Origin: VRUE01 sp963718775 | GTDB taxonomy: Bacteria; Actinomycetota; Thermoleophilia; Solirubrobacterales; 70-9 | NCBI GenBank assembly: GCA_963718775.1 | Contig: OY970377.1 | Location: forward strand, 558,001 to 622,000 | Length of the DNA: 64,000 nt | Reading direction: 5' to 3' | Part shown: piece after piece, positions 52,577-60,210 of the stretch | How the letters are laid out: every line of letters starts with the position of its first letter | Numbering within the stretch: position 1 is the first letter of the stretch | Notes under the pieces: model-generated | Database searches by the model: none | What the model was told of the DNA's origin: nothing | What the model saw: the letters and a program-made list of their open reading frames with translations, nothing else | Position numbers and translations under genes: made by a program

Positions 52577-54597
52577 CCGTCGTGCCCGAGGCCGGCGAGC
52601 CAGCCCCGGAAGACCCGGTGGACCCGCTCGGCGCCGACCACGTCCTCCTCGGGCCAGGCGAGCTCGGCCGGGTGCAGCACGAAGGGATGCGCCTGGGTCC
52701 CGCCCATGCCGCCGTGCGAGCCGACCAGCTCCTCGAAGGCGGCGACCTCGCCGAACTGCGGCCAGTAGGTGCTGTTGACCATCAGGTCGGCGCAGTGGGG
52801 GAAGCCGTCGGTGCGCCGCAGGTGGTCGGCGGCGTGCGGGCCGAACGGCTCCAGCGGGTCCTCGCCCTCGACCCGTCCTCGTCGAGGAAGTGGGTCCCGC
52901 GCGGCGCCGATCGCGATCGCCCCGAAGCGCTCCGAGCGGACCAGGACGAAGCCGATCCCGGGGTGGTCGCGGAGCGCCGGGACCAGCAGCGGGTAGAGCG
53001 CCTCGAGGCGCTCCAGGGAGACCCGGCCGGGCTCGCGCGGGAAGCTGATCAGGCCGAGGCAGCCCGAGGCCATCACCGAGAGCTCCGGCACCTCGCCCCC
53101 GTGCGCCTGCTCGACCTCCTCGCGGACGTCGGCGTCCAGCGTCACCACGCCGTCGTCGCGGCGGCCGCGGGTCGCGGTGCGGACCGTGCGCGCCGCGATC
53201 GTGTCGTCGCGGGCGACCTCGGTCAGGCCGGCGCTGAGGTAGGCGAGCGCGTCGTCCTCGCCCTCCTCGACCGCGATCGTGCTCTCCGGGTCGCAGGCCG
53301 AGCGCACCAGGTCCTCGAGCGTCTCCCCGTAGCGGTCGCGGAAGGTCTCCCCCTGCGACTGGCCGTGGTCGGAGAGGACGACCAGCCGGTAGGGGCGCGG
53401 CGCGTCGGCGCAGGCGAGGGCGATCCTGGCGATCTGGCGGTCGAGGTCGCGCAGCACGGCGAGGGCGTCGTCGCGTTCGATCCCGGAGTGGTGGGCGACC
53501 TCGTCGTAGGCGAGGAAGGTCGTGTAGACGAGCGGGCGGCCGGCGAGGACGTCGCCGACGACGCTGGCGACCTGGAGGTCGCGCTGGACGACGGTGGCCC
53601 AGGCGCGCACGGCGGCGTAGGAGCGCGGGCGGGCGATCCGCGGGCGGACGTCGTCGCGGAGCTGCCGGCGCACCGCCCGGCGCTCGCGGAAGATGTCGAC
53701 GATCGCCAGCACGAGCGTGCGCGCGACCGCGTAGGGACGAGCGAAGTAGGCCGCGTAGTCGACCCCGATCGGCCGGCGGCGGTGCAGCACCGTGCTCATC
53801 GTCAGCATCGAGTGCGGCGCGTCGCCGGAGAGGATGTTGGCGCGGCTGGCGCCGCCGGCGTGCAGCAGCCCGCGCCCGTCGGAGTGCCGCCGCTCCAGCT
53901 CTTCGGCGTCGCGCGGGTGGTTGGTGACGATCGCCGCGCCGCGGTCCTTCTCCCACCAGCGGAAGGCCGGCATGTCCTCGTTGGAGCCGTGCAGCAGGCC
54001 CGCCTGGCAGGCGCCGGTCTGCGAGGACCAGTCGGTCTCCCACCTGCTCAGCCGGTGGGAGCCGCGGCGCAGCCAGGCGGCGAGGTTGGGCGCGTCGCCG
54101 GCGGCCAGCGCCCGGTGCAGGACGTCGTGGGCGAGCCCGTCGATCTCGAGGAAGAGGACGCCCGGCACCTCGCTCTCCACGTGCTGCCCCCGCCGCCGCA
54201 TCTGCCGGCCGACGACGTTGCGGTACCAGGAGTCGTCTTCGTCGATCGCCAGCAGCGAGTAGAAGCCCGCGGTGAGCGCCGTCATCGCCACCGTGACGAC
54301 GATCCCCTCGAGCACCCCGTCGAGGTGGGCGCCGGGCAGGAGGTTGACGGCGAAGGTGACGAGAACGCCGTTGAGGAGCAGGGCCGCGCCACCCAGGGTG
54401 AGGACCGTGAGCGGCAGCGCGATCCGCGCCAGGACCGGCCAGATCAGCGCGTTGAGCAGGCCGATCGCCGCCGCCGCGCCAAGCGCGGCGAGGGCACCGT
54501 CGAGGACGAAGCCGGAGAGGAGCTCGGAGAGCAGCAGCAGGGAGAGGGCGTCCAGCAGCAGGACCAGCAGGGCGCGCCAGACGATCCGAATGTTCAT
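52525..54597 (-). CDS. Phage-holin-like membrane domain fused to alkaline-phosphatase-type enzyme
   Basis: 690 residues from ATG 54597, overlapping the PAP2 stop region. Residues 1-130 have four membrane helices similar to holin-like PF04020 proteins. The rest is a type I phosphodiesterase/phosphatase domain: VLFLEIDGLAHDVL with the metal-binding Asp, QTGACQAGLLHGSNE with the nucleophile-type Thr/Ser, LAYDEVAHHSG, and VVLSDHGQSQGE. Near 52870-52905 about 13 residues look out of frame (paired shifts); the alternate frame gives HFLDEDRVEGEDP. Probably acts on a lipid or wall phosphate at the membrane. Confidence 0.75.
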   Translation of the reverse strand: MNIRIVWRALLVLLLDALSLLLLSELLSGFVLDGALAALGAAAAIGLLNALIWPVLARIALPLTVLTLGGAALLLNGVLVTFAVNLLPGAHLDGVLEGIVVTVAMTALTAGFYSLLAIDEDDSWYRNVVGRQMRRRGQHVESEVPGVLFLEIDGLAHDVLHRALAAGDAPNLAAWLRRGSHRLSRWETDWSSQTGACQAGLLHGSNEDMPAFRWWEKDRGAAIVTNHPRDAEELERRHSDGRGLLHAGGASRANILSGDAPHSMLTMSTVLHRRRPIGVDYAAYFARPYAVARTLVLAIVDIFRERRAVRRQLRDDVRPRIARPRSYAAVRAWATVVQRDLQVASVVGDVLAGRPLVYTTFLAYDEVAHHSGIERDDALAVLRDLDRQIARIALACADAPRPYRLVVLSDHGQSQGETFRDRYGETLEDLVRSACDPESTIAVEEGEDDALAYLSAGLTEVARDDTIAARTVRTATRGRRDDGVVTLDADVREEVEQAHGGEVPELSVMASGCLGLISFPREPGRVSLERLEALYPLLVPALRDHPGIGFVLVRSERFGAIAIGAARDPLPRRGRVEGEDPLEPFGPHAADHLRRTDGFPHCADLMVNSTYWPQFGEVAAFEELVGSHGGMGGTQAHPFVLHPAELAWPEEDVVGAERVHRVFRGWLAGLGHDGYASEVASPGASTRSSD

Positions 54598-55138
54598 CGG
54601 CTCGGTCCAGCAGGTGGCCGGCCAGCTCCGCCGCGCTGACCCCGATGAACGCACCGGCGAGCACGTCCGCGGGATAGTGGACACCGGTATGGACTCGGGA
54701 GTACCCGACCAGCGTCGCCAGGGCCCGCAGCGGCGCCGAGAGCACCGGCTGCGCGTTGGCGGCGCCGGTGGCGAAGGCAAAGGCGGAGGCGGCGTGGCCG
54801 GAGGGGAAGGAGCTCGAGCGCGGCATTTGGACGTGGCGTCTCGCGAGCTCCTCGGCCTCCTTCCTCGCGGGGCGCCGCCGGGTAGTCAGCGGCTTGGCGA
54901 CGAGGTTGGCGAAGCCGGAGGCGATGCCGAGCGAGACGAGGCCCTTCCGAGCCGCAAGCCGGCCGCCGGGCCCGCCAAGGAGGGCCAACGCGGCCGCGGT
55001 GGCGAACCAGAGCTTGCTGTGGTCGGCGGCGCGGGAGAGACCGCGCATGGCGACGTCCAGCGAGGGGGTGTCGCTGGCGGCGATCGCCCCGTAGACGGCG
55101 GTATCGACCGCCTTCGCCTCGCTGAGCCACTCGCTCAT
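54594..55138 (-). CDS. PAP2 family lipid phosphatase (probable frameshift at end)
   Basis: About 181 residues from ATG 55138, which overlaps the DAG kinase stop by four bases. The three PAP2 motifs are visible: KPLTTRRRPAR, SFPSGHAASAFAFA, and YSRVHTGVHYPADVLAGAFI. The frame then fails to stop before 52.2 kb; a one-base shift after VSAAELAGHLLDR would end it at 54594, coupled with the next gene. It dephosphorylates phosphatidate- or prenyl-phosphate-like lipids. Confidence 0.8.
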
Positions 55139-56209
55139 CGGGACGATGATCTCGAGCGTTTCGGCGTCCCCGCTACAGCGATCCGCGCCAGCGCGCGAAC
55201 GGTCTCCCAGGCGCCCTCGGGCATCGCCGCGGACGGAGAGGCTCCGGGATGTGCGGCGGCGATCCGCACCCGCAGCGCCGCCGGCAGGATTCTGAAGCGC
55301 AGCGGCGCGTCCAGAGTCACGGCCTCGCCGTCGATGCCCGCGGCGATCGGGCCGTCGGCGTCGACCTCGAACGCGGGCGTGGACCACTCTCGCCAGGGAC
55401 GCTGGAAGAGGCGCCGGCCCGCAGCCGGCGCGGAAGCGACGGTGATCCCCAGCAGCTCGTCGTCGATCCTCGGCCGGGTGCCCGAGCCGACCGCGCGCCC
55501 GAGGCGGTAGCGATTGTTGGAGACGAGGATCGCCGCGCCGGAGGAGTGCTCACTGCCCTCCGGGCCCGGTCCAGCGCAGGTCCAGCCCCTTGCCCTCGGG
55601 CCCCAGCACCTCGGGCAGCGTGTCGAGGATGGTCCGCAGCTTCGCCTCCCGGTAGCCCTCGCGCTGGACGGCCTCGGCGTAGAGGCCGATCGAGACGTTG
55701 TTGACGAATACGCGGCCGTTGACCTCGGCAAGGTCGACCCGCCTTTCGCGACCGCCGACGAAGGCGTCGAGCGCGCCGACGACATCGTCGCGGTCGACCC
55801 CGAGGTCGAGCGCGAAGTGGTTGCGGGTCCCGGCCGGAATACAGGCATAGGGCAGATCCTGCTCGGCGGCAACCATGGCGACGACGGCCTGGGAGCCGTC
55901 GCCGCCGGCCATCGCCAGCGCGTCGGCTCCATCGGCGACCGCGCCGCGCACGAGCTGCTCGAGGTCGGTGCCGAGCTTCAACTCGATCGGCTCGATGCCA
56001 CGGGCCCGCGCCTCGTCGGCAAGGTGGAACTTCTCGGCCTTTCCCCCGCCCGACTTGGGGTTGTAGAAGAGCACGGGGTGGCGGGGGTCCGGCGCCCGGT
56101 GGAGCGGGACGTGGACCCTGAAGGCCGATCGCGTCGCAAGGAGCATCAGCCCCAGGCCCACCACGATCACGAGAGCCTGCGCGACGTGATCGCCGTCAGC
56201 GATCAACAC
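55135..56209 (-). CDS. Diacylglycerol kinase family lipid kinase (frameshifted)
   Basis: About 358 residues joined. A membrane helix (ALVIVVGLGLMLLATRSAF) precedes the DAGK catalytic domain: PVLFYNPKSGGGKAEKF, ALAMAGGDGSQAVVA (GGDG loop) and CIPAGTRNHFALDLGVDRDD. A shift near 55570 breaks the second half, where FEVDADGPIAAGIDGEAVTL shows the beta-sandwich. The start GTG 56209 overlaps a small membrane frame whose end may really be its N-terminus. Coupled to PAP2: lipid kinase plus lipid phosphatase. Confidence 0.75.
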
Positions 56210-56447
56210 GAGCCACGATTCCCGCCACTGCCAGGATCGCGATTCCAGATCCCAGAAGCCTCGCGCCCCCGGTGCGGGTCAGGCCGTACCAAGCCGCCGC
56301 GAGTGCGAGCACGAGGCCGGCGAGGACGATCAGTCCCCGGGGAAACTGCGAGACGACGATGTCGATGCTGAGGATTGCGAGGACCGCCGCGCTCGCGAGC
56401 GCCGCGAGCGCGGCCAGCCGGTGCGTGTCGCCCTGCTCAGCCGACAT
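56196..56447 (-). CDS. Small membrane protein, possibly N-terminus of the lipid kinase
   Basis: 83 residues from ATG 56447 with three membrane helices (LAALASAAVLAILSIDIVV, LIVLAGLVLALAAAWYGL, LLGSGIAILAVAGIVA). It stops at 56196, overlapping the DAG kinase start. Other errors nearby make a single fused gene plausible. Confidence 0.55.
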   Translation of the reverse strand: MSAEQGDTHRLAALAALASAAVLAILSIDIVVSQFPRGLIVLAGLVLALAAAWYGLTRTGGARLLGSGIAILAVAGIVARVDR

Positions 56448-56524
56448 TGAAGTGCTCCTCATCCTCGTGCGATGAATCGCCGTTGACAAACGAGACAACG
56501 ACGCTATGGCGATGCTCGGTCCAA

Positions 56525-56596
56525 CGGGGGAGCCGGGATTCGAACCCGGATTCACGGTTTTGGAGACCGTGCGCATAGCCGTTAACTCACTCCCCC
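56525..56596 (-). tRNA. tRNA-Trp (CCA anticodon)
   Basis: 72 bases. Acceptor GGGGGAG/CTCCCCC, anticodon stem ACGGT with loop CTCCAAA (anticodon CCA after U33), T arm CCGGGTTCGAATCCCGG. Discriminator G. Confidence 0.93.
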
Positions 56597-56708
56597 AGGC
56601 GTGCTACAGAGCCAAATCCTAGTTGTAATTCATCTCAGGGGAGCGTAGAGGGGGAACGAAACCTGAACGAAAAACCAGGACGGGCGCGGTCGAGCATCGA
56701 GAAGTCTC

Positions 56709-57701
56709 TCAGAAGATCGCGTAGTCGCGGACTACCTGAGGCAGGGTGCGAGTCTCATAGAGGAGGGCGAGCAGTCCGTCCTGCAACTCATGGCCGATGC
56801 GCTGGACATCGGCGAAGGCCGAGGAGTCAGCGCAGTTGTCGCGGTCCACTTTTCCCAGGTCCTCGCGGAACTCCTCGTCGTTCATTCGCCCAATGAACTC
56901 GTCGTAGGCGCCGAACGTCCTTGCTCCCGGTTCGACGGCATTGTGGACGAGGAAACACTGCGCGATGCGGTCGGTCGGAACCAAATCGAGCTGGCCTTTC
57001 AGGTAGTCGCGAATCTCGCCCAGGTCAAATCGAAAGCATTCCAAGGCGGGGAGCAAGCCGCCGGCAAAAAGGATCTTGCGCGAGGTGCGCAGCTTGGCGT
57101 TTCGAAGTCCCCACTTCTTCGGGCTTTCGTGCTCCTTGCCGGCGAAGTCGACGCAGATGGTCCGCCAGTAGCGCACGACGTCGTTGAGGAGAAAGCGGGG
57201 CGGCCGATAGGCCTTGACCGAGTCGTCGACGTAGCGGTCGAGGATCTCCTCGCGGACCGCCCGATAGGCCTCGGCGCCGGTTACGGGCGCCGACTCCAAG
57301 AGGAAGAGCATCCGATGCGTCAGATTGCTGTTGTCGTCTTGTTCGAGGCCAATGTCATGAACCAGCCTGTCGCTGAAGACCGGAACCCCGAAAATGCCCT
57401 GGGTGCCGGGGGAGCTGTTGAGGACGCCGACGACGACCACCACCGAGGGCTCGACAGCATCGCGCTCGACTCCGTGGACGAGGAGCATGAAGTCGTCATC
57501 GCTCCCGGCTGTGACCTCCGCCCGGCCCCACGAGCCCATCAGGACGACGGAGGCATCTGGGCTGTGGGAGAGACCCTGGAGTCGCTGCGAGCGATCCGCA
57601 AGCCCCGAGGCGGTCCGCTTGCGAGCCGCGAAGAGATGGGGGAATTCGCGCCCCGCTTTTTGGGCAAGAACCTCGAGTGGACTCACCCCACTGGCCCCCA
57701 T
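56709..57701 (-). CDS. Nucleotidyltransferase-domain protein
   Basis: 330 residues from ATG 57701, four bases after the TIM-barrel stop. A Pol-beta-type nucleotidyltransferase core: VVLMGSWGRAEVTAGSDDDF (about residues 60-79) with the GS motif and paired Asp. The C-terminal helical half has RFLLNDVVRYWRTICVDFAG, KKWGLRNAKLRTSRKILFAG and QCFLVHNAVEPG, typical of substrate-binding domains in this class. It may transfer NMP to a small molecule, nucleic acid or protein. Composition is visibly less GC-rich than neighbours. The pair with the TIM barrel is not a named system I recognise. Confidence 0.75.
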   Translation of the reverse strand: MGASGVSPLEVLAQKAGREFPHLFAARKRTASGLADRSQRLQGLSHSPDASVVLMGSWGRAEVTAGSDDDFMLLVHGVERDAVEPSVVVVVGVLNSSPGTQGIFGVPVFSDRLVHDIGLEQDDNSNLTHRMLFLLESAPVTGAEAYRAVREEILDRYVDDSVKAYRPPRFLLNDVVRYWRTICVDFAGKEHESPKKWGLRNAKLRTSRKILFAGGLLPALECFRFDLGEIRDYLKGQLDLVPTDRIAQCFLVHNAVEPGARTFGAYDEFIGRMNDEEFREDLGKVDRDNCADSSAFADVQRIGHELQDGLLALLYETRTLPQVVRDYAIF

Positions 57702-57705
57702 GGCC

Positions 57706-58404
57706 CTAAGCCAAGCCGCGCGGCGGAGCCTCGAAGATCCAGGGAACGTCGAGACAGCGTTCGAGCGTGGGACGGAAGAGAGCTTCGTGCTCGACGGTGA
57801 GCGGCACGTGGTGTAAATCCTCGGATAGGGAGCTGAGATGGACATGGCGCAGCCGTGCGCCAAGGCCCTCGAGAAGCTCTCCAGCCACCTCCATCATGGG
57901 ATCAACCGACCAAGAATGCGGAACGTCAAAGCAAAAGCCGGCGTCCGGTAGCTCGGCAAAAAGAGGCTCTAGCTCCTGCCTGGTGCGGCCCAACTCCTTG
58001 CGGGAGTCCATGTTCTCGAGCAAGAGCTTGTGCCCGAGAGCTCGAAAGAGCGCGGGCTTCCCAATCGTGTCGGGATGCATGACGATCGCATTGGCATATG
58101 GCGCCAGCTCGGCCAGCTCGGCGACAAGCTTTTCCTCATCACCCTGCAAGTCCTTCGAGGGGCCGTGGATACTGATGTAGCGAAAGGGCAGGCTCGGCCC
58201 GGTTGCGAGAAAGCTCGCGAGCGAAGGCAGCTCGGGCTCGGAGAGCGCCGATAGCTCGATCGCAAAGGGAGAGACTTTCCAGGCCATTTTGATCTGACGC
58301 AGCCAATCTCCGCGCTGGTCTGCCATGTAGCCAGTCGAGGCACCAAGCGGGTGATGGCGCGAAACGATCGATTCAGCCCATTCCGGCCTGGTTGCAGTTG
58401 CCAT
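57706..58404 (-). CDS. Xylose-isomerase-like TIM barrel protein
   Basis: 232 residues. AP-endonuclease family 2/sugar-phosphate isomerase-like layout: LGASTGYMADQRGDWLRQIK, FAIELSALSEPEL, RYISIHGPSKDL, AIVMHPDTIG, LLLENMDSRKELGRTRQELE, GFCFDVPHSWSVDPMMEV and RHVHLSSLSEDLHHVPL. Metal ligands (E, H, D, H, E) are in place. Could be an endonuclease-like or epimerase-like enzyme. Coupled in one cassette with the nucleotidyltransferase, between tRNA genes. Confidence 0.75.
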   Translation of the reverse strand: MATATRPEWAESIVSRHHPLGASTGYMADQRGDWLRQIKMAWKVSPFAIELSALSEPELPSLASFLATGPSLPFRYISIHGPSKDLQGDEEKLVAELAELAPYANAIVMHPDTIGKPALFRALGHKLLLENMDSRKELGRTRQELEPLFAELPDAGFCFDVPHSWSVDPMMEVAGELLEGLGARLRHVHLSSLSEDLHHVPLTVEHEALFRPTLERCLDVPWIFEAPPRGLA

Positions 58405-58491
58405 AGAACGACGCTACCAATCTGAGTTGACGAGCTTTGCTGACCTCGGTCAGCGGAAATAGCAGGCTTCCGGTCAAAGCGCTGATGATGA

Positions 58492-58575
58492 TGCGGGCGG
58501 AGGGACTTGAACCCCCACGAGCCAAAGCTCACCGGCACCTAAAGCCGGCGCGTCTGCCAATTCCGCCACGCCCGC
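58492..58575 (-). tRNA. tRNA-Leu (TAG anticodon)
   Basis: 84 bases with long variable arm. Acceptor GCGGGCG/CGCCCGC, anticodon stem CCGGC with loop TTTAGGT, and T arm GGGGGTTCAAGTCCC. Confidence 0.95.
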
Positions 58576-58633
58576 GTGGCAGCCCTTGCGGGCTTAACGC
58601 GCGACCAATGCCGCTGCGTCGTCCATTGATTCT

Positions 58634-59176
58634 ATGATCGTTGGCGTGGCAGTCGGAGAGGTAAGGCCTGGCTACGAACTGTGGCGGCCAAATCGGGAGA
58701 AGGCCGAGTCGATCACGACCAAGTTCGTGCTCGTCTTCCTGCTCGCTGCGACAGCGGCGATTGCCGGGCTGGTGACGATCACCGGCTTCTCGCTGATGAC
58801 CGGCGGCAGCGGCATGGGAATCATCTGCGCGATCTTCGCCATCCTCTACGCCTTCTTCGCCTTTCTCGTCTCCCGCTGGAACCGCGGCATCCTGCCGGTC
58901 GCCGCGGCTCTCTCGATGATCCTGGCGATCCTCTGCGCGGTCGGCGCCGACAGCTGGTTCGCCCGCGACAAGGCCGGCTTCGAAGATGCGCTGATCCCGG
59001 TGACGCTGATCGGACTGCTCGTCGTCATCCTCGCCATCCTGCAGCTGATCCTGATCGCGGTCGCGCTCTACGCCTTCAACCAGAACTGGCACGTCGAGGA
59101 GGAGCGCCTGATCGGCTCCGGCGAGGACTACGGCGCCGGCGCCTCGCCCGACGACGCCGCTCCGCTGCCCGCCTAG
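58634..59176 (+). CDS. Four-helix membrane protein of unknown function
   Basis: 180 residues from ATG 58634. A short cytoplasmic head (YELWRPNREKAESITTK) precedes four membrane helices (FVLVFLLAATAAIAGLVT, GIICAIFAILYAFFAFLV, LPVAAALSMILAILCAVGA, LIPVTLIGLLVVILAILQL) and an acidic tail. No named family recognised. Lies between two leucine tRNA genes on the opposite strand. Confidence 0.7.
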   Translation: MIVGVAVGEVRPGYELWRPNREKAESITTKFVLVFLLAATAAIAGLVTITGFSLMTGGSGMGIICAIFAILYAFFAFLVSRWNRGILPVAAALSMILAILCAVGADSWFARDKAGFEDALIPVTLIGLLVVILAILQLILIAVALYAFNQNWHVEEERLIGSGEDYGAGASPDDAAPLPA

Positions 59177-59202
59177 CCGCCTGGCTCAAGTCGTCGCTTC
59201 GA

Positions 59203-59285
59203 TACCGGAGGCGGGAGTCGAACCCGCACGCCCTTTCGAGCAATTGATTTTGAATCAATCGTGTCTACCGTTCCACCACTCCGGC
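59203..59285 (-). tRNA. tRNA-Leu (CAA anticodon)
   Basis: 83 bases with long variable arm. Acceptor GCCGGAG/CTCCGGT, anticodon stem ATTGA with loop TTCAAAA, and T arm GCGGGTTCGACTCCCGC. Confidence 0.94.
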
Positions 59286-59373
59286 ACGGCCCAAAACGAT
59301 AGACGGAATACGGGCGATCTTCCTGACCGTCTGAACCCGATCCCCGGCGTCCGCATAGACTGCGGTCGGCGGC

Positions 59374-60210
59374 ATGCGCATCCACCACCTCAACTGCGGA
59401 ACGCTCTGCCCTCGCGGGGCACGGTTGATCAACGGAGAGGGTGGCCTCTTCGAGCCGGGCAGGAGCATCTGCCACTGCCTGTTGATCGAGACCGACGACG
59501 GGCTGGTCCTGCTCGACACCGGCTTTGGAGCCGAGGACGTGCGCAACCCGAAACAGCTCGGGCCCGTCTTCGCGCTGATGAACCCGCAGACCACGATCGA
59601 GGAAACGGCGCTGGAGCAGGTCAAGAGCCTCGGCTTCGATCCAGCCGACGTGCGCCAGATCGTCACCACCCATCTCGACCCAGACCACAGCGGCGGGCTG
59701 CCCGACTTCCCCGAGGCCGAGGTGCACGTCTTCGGCCCCGAGCTCGACGCCGCGATGGACCCGAGCCTGCGCGACCGGCCGCGCTACCTCGGCGTGCACT
59801 GGAATCACAACCCGCAGTGGGTCCGGCACGAGGTCGAAGGCGACCAGTGGTTCGGCTTCGAAGGCGTGCGGATCCTCCCCGATCTCGGCACGGAGGTGCT
59901 GTTGGTGCCGCTGGTCGGCCACACCAAGGGCCACACGGGCGTCGCGATCAAGACCGGCGATAGCTGGCTGCTGCACTGCGGCGACGCCTACTTCAACCAC
60001 AACGAGGTAGCCACGCCGCCCAGCTGCCCGCCCGGCCTGCGCTTCTTCCAGAACCTCAACAACGCCGACCGCCGCCAACGCCTGGCAAACCAGGAGCGCC
60101 TGCGTGAGCTGGTCGCCCGCCACGGCGAAGAGGTGCAGCTGGTCTGCTCGCACGACCCGCACGAGCTCGATCTCGCCCAGGCGAGGTCCGCGGGCGCCGC
60201 CACGGCGTGA
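59374..60210 (+). CDS. MBL-fold metallo-hydrolase
   Basis: 278 residues. Metal motif THLDPDHSGG, later LVGHTKGHTGVAI, CGDAYFNH and CSHDPHELDL. It is the glyoxalase-II/lactonase-like branch with an N-terminal CGTLCPRGARLIN. Its stop overlaps the start of acetoacetyl-CoA synthetase by four bases, so it could hydrolyse a related thioester or lactone; inference. Confidence 0.8.
   Translation: MRIHHLNCGTLCPRGARLINGEGGLFEPGRSICHCLLIETDDGLVLLDTGFGAEDVRNPKQLGPVFALMNPQTTIEETALEQVKSLGFDPADVRQIVTTHLDPDHSGGLPDFPEAEVHVFGPELDAAMDPSLRDRPRYLGVHWNHNPQWVRHEVEGDQWFGFEGVRILPDLGTEVLLVPLVGHTKGHTGVAIKTGDSWLLHCGDAYFNHNEVATPPSCPPGLRFFQNLNNADRRQRLANQERLRELVARHGEEVQLVCSHDPHELDLAQARSAGAATA

Noticed and set aside
52525..54597. 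Prophage signal because of the holin-like domain
   Set aside because: The helices are fused to a phosphatase-type enzyme and no other phage genes are nearby.
52582..54639. A 685-residue plus-strand open frame
   Set aside because: It is the antisense shadow of the holin-phosphatase gene with compositional bias and no family motifs.
52244..55387. A 1047-residue minus-strand open frame
   Set aside because: Only its first 180 residues are PAP2-like; the rest is arginine- and alanine-rich text in a shadow frame of the holin-phosphatase gene.
26740..56447. Large set of true pseudogenes
   Set aside because: Motifs are preserved on both sides of each break and many breaks lie in homopolymers, so sequence error is the simpler explanation.
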